Below are positions 26,507-36,230 of a stretch of 64,000 nt of DNA, one piece after another. Position numbers and translations under genes: made by a program. The stretch is from Clostridiales bacterium. GTDB lineage: Bacteria; Bacillota; Clostridia; Peptostreptococcales; Acidaminobacteraceae. Below the pieces are notes generated by a model, which was not told where the DNA came from, searched no databases, and saw only the letters and a program-made list of their open reading frames with translations. Position 1 is the stretch's first letter, and every line of letters begins with the position of its first letter. The stretch covers positions 62,001-126,000 of the forward strand of contig JAEIOD010000007.1 of the NCBI GenBank assembly GCA_016342415.1. Direction: 5' to 3'.

Positions 26507-28239
26507 GATTTGTGGTCGGTTCAGGATCCTGTGGTATTGCTGCTGGTGCTGATAAAGTTTTAGCTGCTTTGCATTATCAAATAGAAGAGGGTAATCTTGA
26601 CGCATCTGTAGAAATAACAGGTTGCATTGGTACTTGTTATTTAGAACCAATAGTAGATGTATATGTTAAGGGAAAAATAAAACGTTTTGTAAATGTAGAT
26701 TCTAACAAAATAGAGGAGTTAATTAATAATGCATATATCGGTACACCGGATGGAAGCAATGATTTGGTTCTTGAACAGTTGAATAAACAAAATCGGATTG
26801 TGCTTAGAAATTGTGGTGTGATAAATCCAGAAAAAATTGATGATTACATAGATTTAGGTGGTTATCAAGCGATAGAAACATGTTTAAGAGAAAAGACACC
26901 TATTCAAGTAATAGAAGAAGTAAAAATCGCAGGACTTAGAGGTCGTGGAGGGGCGGGTTTTCCAACTTGGTTCAAGTGGAATGCTGCGTTAAAATCACCT
27001 GGTGATATAAAGTTTATGGTCTGTAATGCAGATGAAGGAGATCCAGGCGCTTTTATGGATCGAAGTGTCTTAGAAGGAGATCCACACAGTGTGATAGAAG
27101 GCATGATGATTGCAGGTTATGCAATTGGTGCTAAAAAAGGTATTGTTTATGTTAGAGCAGAATATCCTTTGGCGATTGTACGTCTGGAAAAAGCCATTTC
27201 GCAGGCTCGAGAAAAAAATATACTGGGAAGAGATATATTTGGCATCAAAGGGTGTGATTATGATTTAAGTATCAAAGCAGGTGCAGGCGCTTTTGTTTGT
27301 GGCGAGGAAACAGCACTTATTGCATCGCTTGAAGGGGAACGTGGTATGCCGAGACTCAAGCCACCATTTCCAGCACAAAAGGGCTATTTGGATTATCCAA
27401 CCAATATCAATAATGTAGAAACATTAGCGAATGTTCCCTGGATACTTAAAAAGGGTGGTCAAGCCTTTTCAGATTTAGGTACAGATAAAAGTAATGGCAC
27501 CAAAGTATTTGCATTAACGGGTAAAGTTAAAAATGGCGGTCTTGTAGAAGTACCGATGGGTATGACGCTTCGTGAAGTTATTTTTGACATCGGTGGTGGT
27601 ATTGTAAAAGACAAATTATTTAAAGCAGTACAACTGGGGGGGCCTTCTGGAGGGTGTATTCCAAAAGAACTATTGGACACACCTGTTGAGTATGAAGCCA
27701 TTAATAAAACAGGTGCAATTGTTGGCTCAGGTGGTATGGTGGTAATGGATGATTCGACATGTATGGTATCGATGGCAAAATTTTTCTTAGATTTCACCTG
27801 TAGAGAATCCTGTGGTAAATGTACCTACTGCCGTATTGGTACAAGACGTATGTTGGAGATCTTGACAAGAATTACTGAAGGAGAAGGAAAAGAAGGCGAT
27901 ATAGAACTTCTTGAAGAGCTCTCAATAAAAATAAAAGAAGGTTCGATGTGTGGTTTGGGACAGACAGCTCCTAATCCAATACAGACGACGATTAAATATT
28001 TCAGACATGAATATGAAGAACATATCGCAGGTAAATGCTCTGCTGGTGCCTGTGAGAAACTATTGACTTATGATATATCAAAAGAGATTTGCGTGGGGTG
28101 TACAGTATGTATGAAATCCTGTCCAACCAGTGCAATTATGGGATCTCTTAAGAAGCCACATATAATTGATCAATCAAAATGTATCAAGTGTGGGCACTGT
28201 GTAGATAAATGCAAATTTAAAGCTATCACTAAATCATAA
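26503..28239 (+). CDS. NuoF/HydB-like NAD- and FMN-binding flavoprotein subunit
   Basis: A protein of 578 residues. The N-terminal thioredoxin-like domain (1-90) shows only three of the usual four cysteines (C10, C41, C45). The NuoF core has 'GLRGRGGAGFPTWFKW' and 'NADEGDPGAFMDRSVLEGDPH' (NADH and FMN binding) and 'GAGAFVCGEETALIASLEG'. The N3-type [4Fe-4S] site is 'ESCGKCTYC...MCGLGQ'. A C-terminal 2x[4Fe-4S] ferredoxin (CVGCTVCMKSCP, CIKCGHCVDKCK) makes it the HydB type rather than the plain respiratory NuoF. It oxidises or reduces NAD(H) and passes electrons to the next subunit. Confidence 0.92.
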   Translation: MRFVVGSGSCGIAAGADKVLAALHYQIEEGNLDASVEITGCIGTCYLEPIVDVYVKGKIKRFVNVDSNKIEELINNAYIGTPDGSNDLVLEQLNKQNRIVLRNCGVINPEKIDDYIDLGGYQAIETCLREKTPIQVIEEVKIAGLRGRGGAGFPTWFKWNAALKSPGDIKFMVCNADEGDPGAFMDRSVLEGDPHSVIEGMMIAGYAIGAKKGIVYVRAEYPLAIVRLEKAISQAREKNILGRDIFGIKGCDYDLSIKAGAGAFVCGEETALIASLEGERGMPRLKPPFPAQKGYLDYPTNINNVETLANVPWILKKGGQAFSDLGTDKSNGTKVFALTGKVKNGGLVEVPMGMTLREVIFDIGGGIVKDKLFKAVQLGGPSGGCIPKELLDTPVEYEAINKTGAIVGSGGMVVMDDSTCMVSMAKFFLDFTCRESCGKCTYCRIGTRRMLEILTRITEGEGKEGDIELLEELSIKIKEGSMCGLGQTAPNPIQTTIKYFRHEYEEHIAGKCSAGACEKLLTYDISKEICVGCTVCMKSCPTSAIMGSLKKPHIIDQSKCIKCGHCVDKCKFKAITKS

Positions 28240-28254
28240 GTTGGAGGAAATCAA

Positions 28255-31200
28255 ATGGCGCAAATAAGAGTTAATATAAATGGTGTAGAAGTCAACACAC
28301 ATACTGGTCATACCATCTTGGAAGTGGCTAAGGAAAACGGTGTTCTAATTCCAACACTTTGTCATGATGAAAAACTAGAACATTATGGATCTTGTGGGAT
28401 GTGTGTGGTTGAACTGGAGAACAATCCGAGATTGATTAGATCCTGTTCCACGCAAATAGCGGATGGAATGGTAATTCAAACTGATACCCACCGTATCAAA
28501 GAATCGAGAAAAACAACTTTGGAACTCATGTTATCTGATCATAAAGGAGACTGTAAAGCACCGTGTATGTTGGGGTGTCCTTCTAATGTAGATGTGCAAG
28601 GTTATGTTGGTTTAACAGCAAATAAAGAATACGAGGAAGCTTTAAAACTTATTAAAGAAGATTTACCCCTACCAGCAAGTATTGGTAGAATCTGTCCCCA
28701 CCCGTGTCAGACAGGTTGTCGAAGAGGGCTTGTTGATGATTCTATATCAATCGCATGGATTAAACGTTATGTAGCGGACTTGGATCTAAATCAAGATATA
28801 TCTTATATACCAGAAATAAGTCCTGCGACAGGCAAACGTATCGCTGTGATTGGTGGTGGGCCAGGTGGTTTGTCAGCTGCATACTTTTTAAGAAAATCAG
28901 GTCATGATGTTGCGATATATGAAGCAATGCCCGAATTAGGCGGCATGTTAAAGTATGGCATACCACTGTATAGATTGCCGAAAGATGTTCTTGAAAAAGA
29001 AGTTGAACTGATAGAGAAAATGGGTGTTAAGCTGATCCCAAACACACGTATTGGTAGAGATATTGCTTTTGATCATATCAGAAAAGAATTTGATGCAGTC
29101 TATATATCGATTGGCGCGTGGAAGAGTTCATATATCAAATGTAAAGGCAGTGATAATGAAGGTATTATCGGTGGTATTGAATTTCTGAATAAGTTCGCGA
29201 TAAATGAACCCATCAGAACCGGAAATAGAATTGCAGTAATCGGTGGTGGTAATACTGCAATGGATGCCTGTAGAACGGCCATCCGATTAGGAGCAAAAGA
29301 AGTTTATGCTATTTATAGAAGGACAAAAGAAGATATGCCTGCTGTAGATATTGAAATAGAAGAGGCAGAAGAAGAAGGGGTGGTATTTAAATTTCTTTCT
29401 AATCCTGTTGAATTTGTATCAGATGCAGATGGTAAAGTGACACATATGCGTCTTGAAAAAATGAGACAAACAAAAAAAGATGCTTCTGGTAGAAGAGGTG
29501 TTGTCGCAACAGGAGAAGAGGAACTACTGAAAATTGATTCTGTTATTATGTCTGTTGGACAAAAGTTAGCACCTGAAGGATTTGAGGATATCGTTCTAAA
29601 TGAAAAGAGCAATATTGATATTGGAGAAGGCACTTATATGACCAACCTAGAAGGCGTTTTTGCAGGAGGTGACGCTGTAGGAAATGGTGCAGGTATTGCT
29701 ATTGAGGCTGTTGCTGATGGTAAATATGCGAGTCAAATCATTGATAACTATTTGCGTGGTGATTTTATTGTTAAAAAACCGCTTTACACTGTTAAAAGAG
29801 AAAACTTAACATTGGATGACTTAAAAGATATTCCAAGAAAACATAAAAGATATATGGGTCATGAAGCACCAGAAATTAGAATGCATAACTTTGAAGAAGT
29901 TGTACATGGTTTTGAAAAAAAGCCAGCAGTAGAAGAAGCCTGTAGATGTTTGGAATGTGGTTGTATGGATTCTTTTGAGTGTCATTTATTTGAGTCTGCA
30001 AATGACTTTGATGTTAAACCCATAAGATTTGATGGGCCTTCAAAATCACTTGATATTGATGATGCTCATCTATACTTTACAAGAGATCCTAATAAATGCA
30101 TCCTATGTGGTATGTGTGTCAGAATCTGTGATGAAGTGATGGATCATGGCATTTTGGGCTTGGCGGGGAGAGGGTTTAATACGGTTGTACAACCAGCATT
30201 CAACAAACCATTTTTAGAAACGGATTGTATCTCATGTGGACAATGTATCAGTGTCTGTCCAACGGGTGCATTACAAGAAAAAGCATTAATTAATAAACCC
30301 GTACCCCTACAAGGCATATTAACAGAAAGTGTTTGTAACCAATGTGGTATGGGCTGTTCTGTTAATTTGGAATCAAGAGGTACGTTATTGTTAAGATCTC
30401 TTCCTAAAGAGACCAATTCAATAAATAAAGGTCTGCTTTGTAAAAAGGGTCGATTCGATTTGGTACTTCAACAAAACCAGACCCGTATTCAACAACCGAT
30501 GGTTCGAAAAAATGGTATTTTGGAAGAAGTATCATGGGAAGAAGCCATATTGTATATTGCTCGAAAAGCGCAGAGTTTAAATCTTAGATATGGTGAAAAT
30601 ACCATGGGTGCAATCGTGTCTGGAAAATATTTCAATGAAACAATCTACTTATTAAAAAAATTATGCAATGAAACGTTTAAAACTGAAAATGTCTATGCCA
30701 ACAAAGGTTACAAAAAAGGTTTGAAAGATGTATTGGGATATGATGTTTCTACTAATGTTGTTTCCGAGTTAGGTCATACGGATTTGATCATTACCATAGG
30801 TACACATATTATGGAACGACAACCCGTACTCGGTGTTAGAATTAAAAGTGCTACAAACAATGGTGTGGAATTGATTGTTATCAATAACAGAGAATCTAAA
30901 GCAGACAAATGGGCAAGTCGTGCTATTTATAATGACAATAACCTAGAACTGCTTCAGGGTATTTTAAAAGAGTTGATTCAATTGAAAGGGACACCTAAAA
31001 AGGCGAAAGGTATTAATGAACTGAATAGCAGTTTAAAAACCATTGAAGTGACAGAAGATGCTAAAATGATAGCGGATAAATTGGTAACTCATAAAAATGC
31101 CATGATCGTCTGTGATAGGGAATTATTGTCAGATGAAGCGGTGATGTTAATCGCTGAAATTGCCGTACTGTCAGGACATATTGGAAAACCGCGTAATGGT

Positions 31201-31809
31201 ATCATCCAACTGAGATCTGAAGGTAATGGACAAGGTATGGTGGATCTAGGTATCAATATGAACACTGAAGAACTTAACGAGAAGATTGAGTCAGGAGAAG
31301 TGAAAGGTCTGATAGTTATGGACAATAATATTGATGTGGAGTTGACTAATAAACTCGAATTTGTCGTTGTCCATGGTGAATATTTATCGATTCATTTAGA
31401 AAAGGCAGATGTGATTATGCCAACACCATCTCATGCTGAAACCTCAGGTACGATTACAAGTCAAGATAGGCGTATCCAGTATGTGAGAAAAGCTGTTAAT
31501 TCAGAGGTGAAAATGAATAATATAGAACAGTTACAAGAGATTATGAGAGTCTTTACCAATAAACATATGGATTATAGTGAAGCCTATTTATTAGAAAATA
31601 TCGGCAAGATGATCCCGGAATATCTACATGCTCATGAAAACATCAACGATGATAGTTATTGGCCTATCGGTAAATCAAGAGTACTGTATCGAGAAAATTA
31701 TCATACTGAGGATGGTTATGCTAAATTACAACCAGTCGTTAACGGTGTGATGTATATTGTAGAAGAGGATTCAATTGTAATAGCTGAAGAGAGTGTTAAT
31801 ATCAATTAA
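28255..31809 (+). CDS. Ferredoxin-GltD-formate-dehydrogenase-like fusion subunit (StnA-like)
   Basis: A protein of 1184 residues. (1) N-terminal [2Fe-2S] domain (about 20-70; CHDEKLEHYGSCGMC...SC). (2) GltD/NfnB module from about 100 with 'CKAPCMLGCP', 'CPHPCQTGC', FAD site 'AVIGGGPGGLSAAYFL' and NADPH-type site 'AVIGGGNTAMDACRTA'. (3) Two [4Fe-4S] clusters (CILCGMCVRICD, CISCGQCISVCP). (4) A molybdopterin-oxidoreductase fold from about 690 (VCNQCGMGCSVN). The catalytic Cys/Sec of formate dehydrogenases is absent where expected ('VYANKGYKKGL'), and the C-terminal Mo-cofactor domain is missing. With NuoE and NuoF it matches the Sporomusa-type transhydrogenase that couples NADH, ferredoxin and NADPH. 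Confidence 0.82.
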   Translation: MAQIRVNINGVEVNTHTGHTILEVAKENGVLIPTLCHDEKLEHYGSCGMCVVELENNPRLIRSCSTQIADGMVIQTDTHRIKESRKTTLELMLSDHKGDCKAPCMLGCPSNVDVQGYVGLTANKEYEEALKLIKEDLPLPASIGRICPHPCQTGCRRGLVDDSISIAWIKRYVADLDLNQDISYIPEISPATGKRIAVIGGGPGGLSAAYFLRKSGHDVAIYEAMPELGGMLKYGIPLYRLPKDVLEKEVELIEKMGVKLIPNTRIGRDIAFDHIRKEFDAVYISIGAWKSSYIKCKGSDNEGIIGGIEFLNKFAINEPIRTGNRIAVIGGGNTAMDACRTAIRLGAKEVYAIYRRTKEDMPAVDIEIEEAEEEGVVFKFLSNPVEFVSDADGKVTHMRLEKMRQTKKDASGRRGVVATGEEELLKIDSVIMSVGQKLAPEGFEDIVLNEKSNIDIGEGTYMTNLEGVFAGGDAVGNGAGIAIEAVADGKYASQIIDNYLRGDFIVKKPLYTVKRENLTLDDLKDIPRKHKRYMGHEAPEIRMHNFEEVVHGFEKKPAVEEACRCLECGCMDSFECHLFESANDFDVKPIRFDGPSKSLDIDDAHLYFTRDPNKCILCGMCVRICDEVMDHGILGLAGRGFNTVVQPAFNKPFLETDCISCGQCISVCPTGALQEKALINKPVPLQGILTESVCNQCGMGCSVNLESRGTLLLRSLPKETNSINKGLLCKKGRFDLVLQQNQTRIQQPMVRKNGILEEVSWEEAILYIARKAQSLNLRYGENTMGAIVSGKYFNETIYLLKKLCNETFKTENVYANKGYKKGLKDVLGYDVSTNVVSELGHTDLIITIGTHIMERQPVLGVRIKSATNNGVELIVINNRESKADKWASRAIYNDNNLELLQGILKELIQLKGTPKKAKGINELNSSLKTIEVTEDAKMIADKLVTHKNAMIVCDRELLSDEAVMLIAEIAVLSGHIGKPRNGIIQLRSEGNGQGMVDLGINMNTEELNEKIESGEVKGLIVMDNNIDVELTNKLEFVVVHGEYLSIHLEKADVIMPTPSHAETSGTITSQDRRIQYVRKAVNSEVKMNNIEQLQEIMRVFTNKHMDYSEAYLLENIGKMIPEYLHAHENINDDSYWPIGKSRVLYRENYHTEDGYAKLQPVVNGVMYIVEEDSIVIAEESVNIN

Positions 31810-31815
31810 TTGGAT

Positions 31816-31842
31816 GGCTTAAGAGAAATCTTAAGCCCTTTT
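31816..31842 (+). terminator. Rho-independent terminator
   Basis: GGCTTAAGA / TCTTAAGCC perfect stem with a GAAA loop and CTTTTC tail, ending the NuoE-NuoF-StnA-like operon. Confidence 0.8.
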
Positions 31843-31892
31843 CATATCTAATTTATTTCATTCAGTGTATGATAAGTCAAAAGGAGAATCAT

Positions 31893-32567
31893 ATGTACTA
31901 TATTGGTGTTGATTTAGCATGGACTTATAAAAATGAAACAGGTTTTTGCGTCTTGGATGACAATCTAAATTGTATTTTTTGTGATGCTGATATTTATTCT
32001 GATAGCGAGTTGATCAAAATGATCAATTTATATGAGTTCAAAATAGTTTCTGTGGATGCTCCCTTAATTGTAAAAAACGAAACGGGCGGTAGAAACTGTG
32101 ACAGTTTGTTGATGAAACATGCCATACATAATAGATATTTAAAATTGTATGCAACCTCAAGAAATTATATGTTAAGAACCTTTAAGACAATAAGAGGTGA
32201 AGAACTTTATCGGTTGTTATTAAAAGAAGGTTTTGTCTTAGGAGAAGATTTAACGGAAACTTATCCAACTGGAATTTTTTTATCTTTGATGCCAGAATTA
32301 TTTGATAACAAATATAAATTATCTTCTAGGTTATCTTTAGAAGTATTATTAACACATGCAAGAGAGGTTCTTGATGTTTTAGTGGATTTGGGTGTAAAAA
32401 ATATGCCTATTGAGTTAGAAACCATAAAAACCAAGAAAGCTTATAAGCATGTGGAAGATCAAATTGATGCACTTTTATGCGCAGTACACTGCTATTATTT
32501 TGACAAAAGAGAGAGTATTACCTTTATAGGAGATGATAATGGATCGATATCATTACCTGTTCTTTAA
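31893..32567 (+). CDS. DUF429 family protein (RNase H-like fold)
   Basis: A protein of 224 residues with the DUF429 layout: 'YIGVDLAWTYKNETGFCVLD' at the N-terminus (RNase-H-fold acidic strand), 'IVSVDAPLIVKNETGGRNCDSLL' and the C-terminal 'HVEDQIDALLCAVHCYYF' with conserved acidic residues. A nuclease role is predicted for the family but not shown. ATG 31893 follows AAAAGGAG. It stands alone between terminators. Confidence 0.8.
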   Translation: MYYIGVDLAWTYKNETGFCVLDDNLNCIFCDADIYSDSELIKMINLYEFKIVSVDAPLIVKNETGGRNCDSLLMKHAIHNRYLKLYATSRNYMLRTFKTIRGEELYRLLLKEGFVLGEDLTETYPTGIFLSLMPELFDNKYKLSSRLSLEVLLTHAREVLDVLVDLGVKNMPIELETIKTKKAYKHVEDQIDALLCAVHCYYFDKRESITFIGDDNGSISLPVL

Positions 32568-32642
32568 ATTTAGATTAAATGTAAATCGGCATAATTAATT
32601 GTTATGTATTTGGGTATGTAAAAATTGAAAAGAGGTGAGGTC

Positions 32643-34061
32643 ATGGATCAGATGCAACTGAATAGTAAACCTTTAAAACTCTCAACTATAGTTGGATACG
32701 GAGCAGGTAACTTTGGTTATGGATTCGTGACTCAAATGATAACTTCTTATCTGGTGTTTTACGCCACAGCAGTTTTATTATTACCAGGTTCACTTATTGG
32801 ATTGGTTGTATCTCTGAGTATTGTTTGGGATGCCATTAGTGATCCGGTGATGGGTTACATTTCTGATAATACCCATTCAAAATTTGGTAAACGGCATCTC
32901 TATATTTTAAGTGGTACTTTTTTAATTGCTCTTACCAATATTATGTTATGGCATGTTAAAATTGATATTGCTGTATGGATTAAGTTTATATGGATCTTTT
33001 CAAGTGTGTTTTTAATTAAAACTTTTGTGACGGTGTTTATAACGCCTTATGCAGCACTTGGTGCAGAACTCAGTACGGACTATAATGAACGGTCTAAAAT
33101 ACAAGCTGTTAAAACCATCTTCTTTTTGACAGCACTTATTATTGTGACTGCAGTCTGTATGTTTGTTTTCTTCAGACCTACTCCAGAATATGAACTGGGA
33201 CAACTCAATCCTCAAGCCTATAAAAATATAGCATATACCTCTTCATTGGTCATGTTACTCACAGGACTATGGACTTATTTTAGTACAAAATCATATAAGA
33301 CTGAAGCGGTTGTATATCAAGATAAATTAGCACTTTCAGAGTTTGTCGGTCAAATAAGATACAGTTTAAAGTGTAATGATTTCAGACAAATCTTTATTGG
33401 TTATTTATTTACAAACCTAGCTTCAGCCATTATTGGTGTTGTTGGATTACATACCTTTACTTATACTTTTTATATGAACAACTATAAAATTGGTATTGTT
33501 TTAGGAACTCAATTTTTAGTTTGTATTTTCGCTCAGCCTATTTGGGTAAAAATAGCTCGCAAAATAGATAAAAAAGCAGCCGTTAAATTAGGTCTGATGA
33601 TATCTATAGTTGGATGTATGATGTTATTTGTATTGGTTCTACTAAGAAGACAAGTAATGGTTCATTATGAGTATATGATTGTTTATGCAATTGTGATTGG
33701 TTTTGGTACAAGCGGTTTATTTTCATTACCGCTTTCAATGGTTGCTGATACGGTAGATCAACAAGAGTTAGAAACAGGCGAAAGAAGTGAAGGTATTTAT
33801 TATGGCATGCTTAATTTTGGCTATAAAATGTCTCAATCCATTGCTATTCTAATTCTAGGATTTGTTTTAGATATGATTCAGTTTAATCCAAATATCAATA
33901 TTCAAAATGATTTTACTTCAATGGCTTTAGGTGCGGTTTTATCAATTGGTAGTTTATTGTCTTTTGTACTTGCCAATAAAGTCTATTCTTCTTATAATCT
34001 TAACGAGGAGAAAGTAGAAGCGATTCAGAGACAAATTCAATTAAAACGTGTTAGTAAATAA
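32643..34061 (+). CDS. GPH-family (MFS) sugar/cation symporter
   Basis: A protein of 472 residues with about twelve membrane segments. The early 'GYGAGNFGYGFV' and 'SLSIVWDAISDPVMGYISDNTHSKFGKRH' stretches are the hallmark of glycoside-pentoside-hexuronide:cation symporters (MelB-like), as is 'ADTVDQQELETGERSEGIYYG' in the second half. It imports an unknown glycoside or sugar. No catabolic gene accompanies it, so the substrate cannot be inferred. ATG 32643 follows AGAGGTGAGG; the frame open from 32625 is less likely. Confidence 0.88.
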   Translation: MDQMQLNSKPLKLSTIVGYGAGNFGYGFVTQMITSYLVFYATAVLLLPGSLIGLVVSLSIVWDAISDPVMGYISDNTHSKFGKRHLYILSGTFLIALTNIMLWHVKIDIAVWIKFIWIFSSVFLIKTFVTVFITPYAALGAELSTDYNERSKIQAVKTIFFLTALIIVTAVCMFVFFRPTPEYELGQLNPQAYKNIAYTSSLVMLLTGLWTYFSTKSYKTEAVVYQDKLALSEFVGQIRYSLKCNDFRQIFIGYLFTNLASAIIGVVGLHTFTYTFYMNNYKIGIVLGTQFLVCIFAQPIWVKIARKIDKKAAVKLGLMISIVGCMMLFVLVLLRRQVMVHYEYMIVYAIVIGFGTSGLFSLPLSMVADTVDQQELETGERSEGIYYGMLNFGYKMSQSIAILILGFVLDMIQFNPNINIQNDFTSMALGAVLSIGSLLSFVLANKVYSSYNLNEEKVEAIQRQIQLKRVSK

Positions 34062-34064
34062 ATA

Positions 34065-34095
34065 AAGCCTTAGATTATCGTATAATCTAAGGCTT
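34065..34095. terminator. Bidirectional terminator
   Basis: AAGCCTTAGATTAT / ATAATCTAAGGCTT perfect 14-bp stem with a 3-nt loop, between the transporter and a converging small gene. Confidence 0.88.
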
Positions 34096-34098
34096 GTA

Positions 34099-34395
34099 TT
34101 AATTACGGTCTGATAAAAACTTGTAAATCAAATATGCCATATAGTCTCTTACTCTTAAGTCAAAAAGACCACATTTTTTCATAACACCTTTGTAAAGTTC
34201 TTCATTGACTTTAAGTGTCATTTTTCTAGCCTTTTCATTATGATCTTCTGGGAAATAATCTAAAATATGTTTTGTATTTCTATCTTGAGATAATAAAACA
34301 TTATATTTTCTCTTTACAGTGATTTCTTCTTCTAAACAGATTTCTTTAAATTGCTCATAATAATCTGCATGTATTTTGAACTTTAATACTTTCAT
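34099..34395 (-). CDS. Small uncharacterised protein, possibly DNA-binding-like
   Basis: Ninety-eight residues, basic and helical: 'KFKIHADYYEQFKEICLEEEITVKRKYNVLLSQ', then 'KARKMTLKVNEELYKGVMKKCGLFDLRVRDYMAYLIYKFL'. The last part resembles the ribbon-helix pattern of small CopG-type proteins ('MTLKVNEELYKGV..'), but this is a loose resemblance and I do not assign a family. GGAGG lies 6 nt before ATG 34395. It is divergent from the helicase gene. Confidence 0.6.
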   Translation of the reverse strand: MKVLKFKIHADYYEQFKEICLEEEITVKRKYNVLLSQDRNTKHILDYFPEDHNEKARKMTLKVNEELYKGVMKKCGLFDLRVRDYMAYLIYKFLSDRN

Positions 34396-34531
34396 AAAAC
34401 CTCCAATATAATTACAGGATATTATAACACACTCCATTTAAATGTAACAGTAAAAAAATTCCTTAGGTATATAAAGAGATATATGATATAATCTGTGACT
34501 GGCAGTTTATTTATATAGAAAAGAGAAGAAT

Positions 34532-35974
34532 ATGAAGACGTTACAATTCGAAGATTTCAAATTAGATCCGGCGCTATTGAAATCTATTAAGTTATTAGGT
34601 TACAAAAATCCGACAGAAGTGCAAGAACAAGTTATCCCGTCGCTCCTTGAGAACATGGATATAGTGGTTAAATCAGAGACAGGTAGTGGCAAAACAGCAG
34701 CGTTTGCCATTCCAATCATTGAGCAAGTTAACTGGGATGATAATGAACCGCAAGTATTGGTTCTAACCCCAACAAGAGAACTGGCTCAACAGGTACAAGA
34801 AGAGATGTTTAATATTGGTAGATTCAAACGTATGAAAGTTTCTGCAGTTTACGGGAAATCGCCAATCAAATCACAGATTAAAGAATTAAAACAAAAAACA
34901 CATATAGTTGTAGGAACTCCAGGACGAGTGAGAGATCATATAAAAAGAGGTACATTAAATCTGTCAAACATCAAATACTTGGTATTAGATGAAGCTGATG
35001 AAATGCTCAATATGGGGTTTGTAGATCAAATTGAGTCAATTCTTAATGAATTACCGAAAGATTATGTAATGACATTATTATCAGCGACTTTACCTGAAGA
35101 TATTTCCGATTTGTGCAATAATTATATGTCTAGTCCTATTATTATAGAAATAGAAGCGGTAACGACCAGACAGCAAATTGAACAAGTAAGATATAATGTG
35201 AAGAAGAATGAAAAGATGGATCTATTATTAGATTTGACAACACTTGAGAACCCTGAGTCTTGTATTATCTTCTGTAATACAAGACTGGAAGTGGATTATG
35301 TTCACAAAACACTTCAGAAATGGTCGTATCCTTGTCAGAAAATTCATGGTGGCATGGAACAGGATGATCGAACCAAAGTGATGAGGAACTTTAAAAAGGG
35401 ATATTTCAGATACTTGGTAGCAACTGATGTAGCAGCTAGAGGAATTGATGTTGATGATATTTCATTAGTTGTTAACTATGATTTGCCTGAAGAACCGGAA
35501 GTTTATATTCACCGTATTGGTAGAACTGGACGTCAGGATAAATCAGGTAAAGCTGTGAGTTTGGTTAGTTCCAGTGATGCTTATTTATTAAAAAGCATAC
35601 AAAGACTTTTAGACGATGAGATCCCAACAGAAGAAAAACCATCAAGAGAATCTGTAGAATCTATGCGTCAGGCATTTGAAGAAAAAATCAGCAAAAAACC
35701 TGAGTTAAGAGTTGAAAAGAGTGCAACATTAAATACAGAGATATTAAAGATTCATATCAATGCGGGTAAAAAAACAAAGATGAGAGCTGGAGATATTGTT
35801 GGAGCGCTTTGTAATATAGAGGGCATGACTGCAGATGATATTGGTAATATCAGTATCACAGACGTTTCAACATTTGTAGAAATCTTAAACAACAAAGGTG
35901 AAATGGTCTTTAAAACATTACAGGAGACACCAATTAAAGGTCGTCTAAGAACTGTTAGTAGAGCGAATGCGTAG
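34532..35974 (+). CDS. dbpA: DEAD-box RNA helicase DbpA/YxiN-type
   Basis: A protein of 480 residues. Helicase motifs in order: 'PTEVQEQVIP' (Q), 'SETGSGKTAAF' (I), 'PTRELAQQ' (Ia), 'GTPGRVRDH', 'VLDEADEML' (II, DEAD), 'LLSATLP' (III, SAT), 'IIFCNTR', 'VATDVAARGIDV' and 'YIHRIGRTGR' (VI). The C-terminal ~75 residues ('LKIHINAGKKTKMRAGDIVGALCNIEGM...DIGNISITD') form the DbpA-type RNA-binding domain that targets helix 92 of 23S rRNA. It acts in large-subunit assembly. YwbE follows at once. Confidence 0.92.
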   Translation: MKTLQFEDFKLDPALLKSIKLLGYKNPTEVQEQVIPSLLENMDIVVKSETGSGKTAAFAIPIIEQVNWDDNEPQVLVLTPTRELAQQVQEEMFNIGRFKRMKVSAVYGKSPIKSQIKELKQKTHIVVGTPGRVRDHIKRGTLNLSNIKYLVLDEADEMLNMGFVDQIESILNELPKDYVMTLLSATLPEDISDLCNNYMSSPIIIEIEAVTTRQQIEQVRYNVKKNEKMDLLLDLTTLENPESCIIFCNTRLEVDYVHKTLQKWSYPCQKIHGGMEQDDRTKVMRNFKKGYFRYLVATDVAARGIDVDDISLVVNYDLPEEPEVYIHRIGRTGRQDKSGKAVSLVSSSDAYLLKSIQRLLDDEIPTEEKPSRESVESMRQAFEEKISKKPELRVEKSATLNTEILKIHINAGKKTKMRAGDIVGALCNIEGMTADDIGNISITDVSTFVEILNNKGEMVFKTLQETPIKGRLRTVSRANA

Positions 35975-35980
35975 GTGAAT

Positions 35981-36172
35981 ATGGGAACGAATAGAAGTAA
36001 TATAAAACCAGGTATAACCGTTAAAATAGTTTTGAAGAAAGATCAGAGAAGCGGTGCGTTAACAGAAGGGATCGTTAAAGACCTTTTAACCAATTCATCA
36101 TTTCATCCTCATGGCATCAAAGTTAGATTAAAAGATGGCCAAGTAGGAAGAGTAAAAGAAATTATAAAATAA
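35981..36172 (+). CDS. ywbE: YwbE family protein
   Basis: Sixty-three residues matching the YwbE (DUF2196) pattern: 'SNIKPGITVKIVLKKDQRSGALTEGIVKDLLTNSSFHPHGIKVRLKDGQVGRVKEII'. The function is unknown. It starts 6 nt after the helicase stop, with AGGTGA overlapping that stop, so it is co-transcribed. I take ATG 35981 rather than the GTG at 35975, which lies in the ribosome binding site. Its pairing with dbpA hints at an RNA or ribosome role. Confidence 0.88.
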   Translation: MGTNRSNIKPGITVKIVLKKDQRSGALTEGIVKDLLTNSSFHPHGIKVRLKDGQVGRVKEIIK

Positions 36173-36230
36173 TATTTATCTCAGCTCAAACTAGTAGTAT
36201 ACTAATATGAGACTAGAGAAGTAGGTAATA

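Noticed and set aside
28255-31809. Catalytic formate dehydrogenase, possibly with selenocysteine.
   Set aside because: No in-frame TGA and no Cys at the catalytic position; the C-terminal Mo-binding domain is missing, so an active FdhA is not supported.
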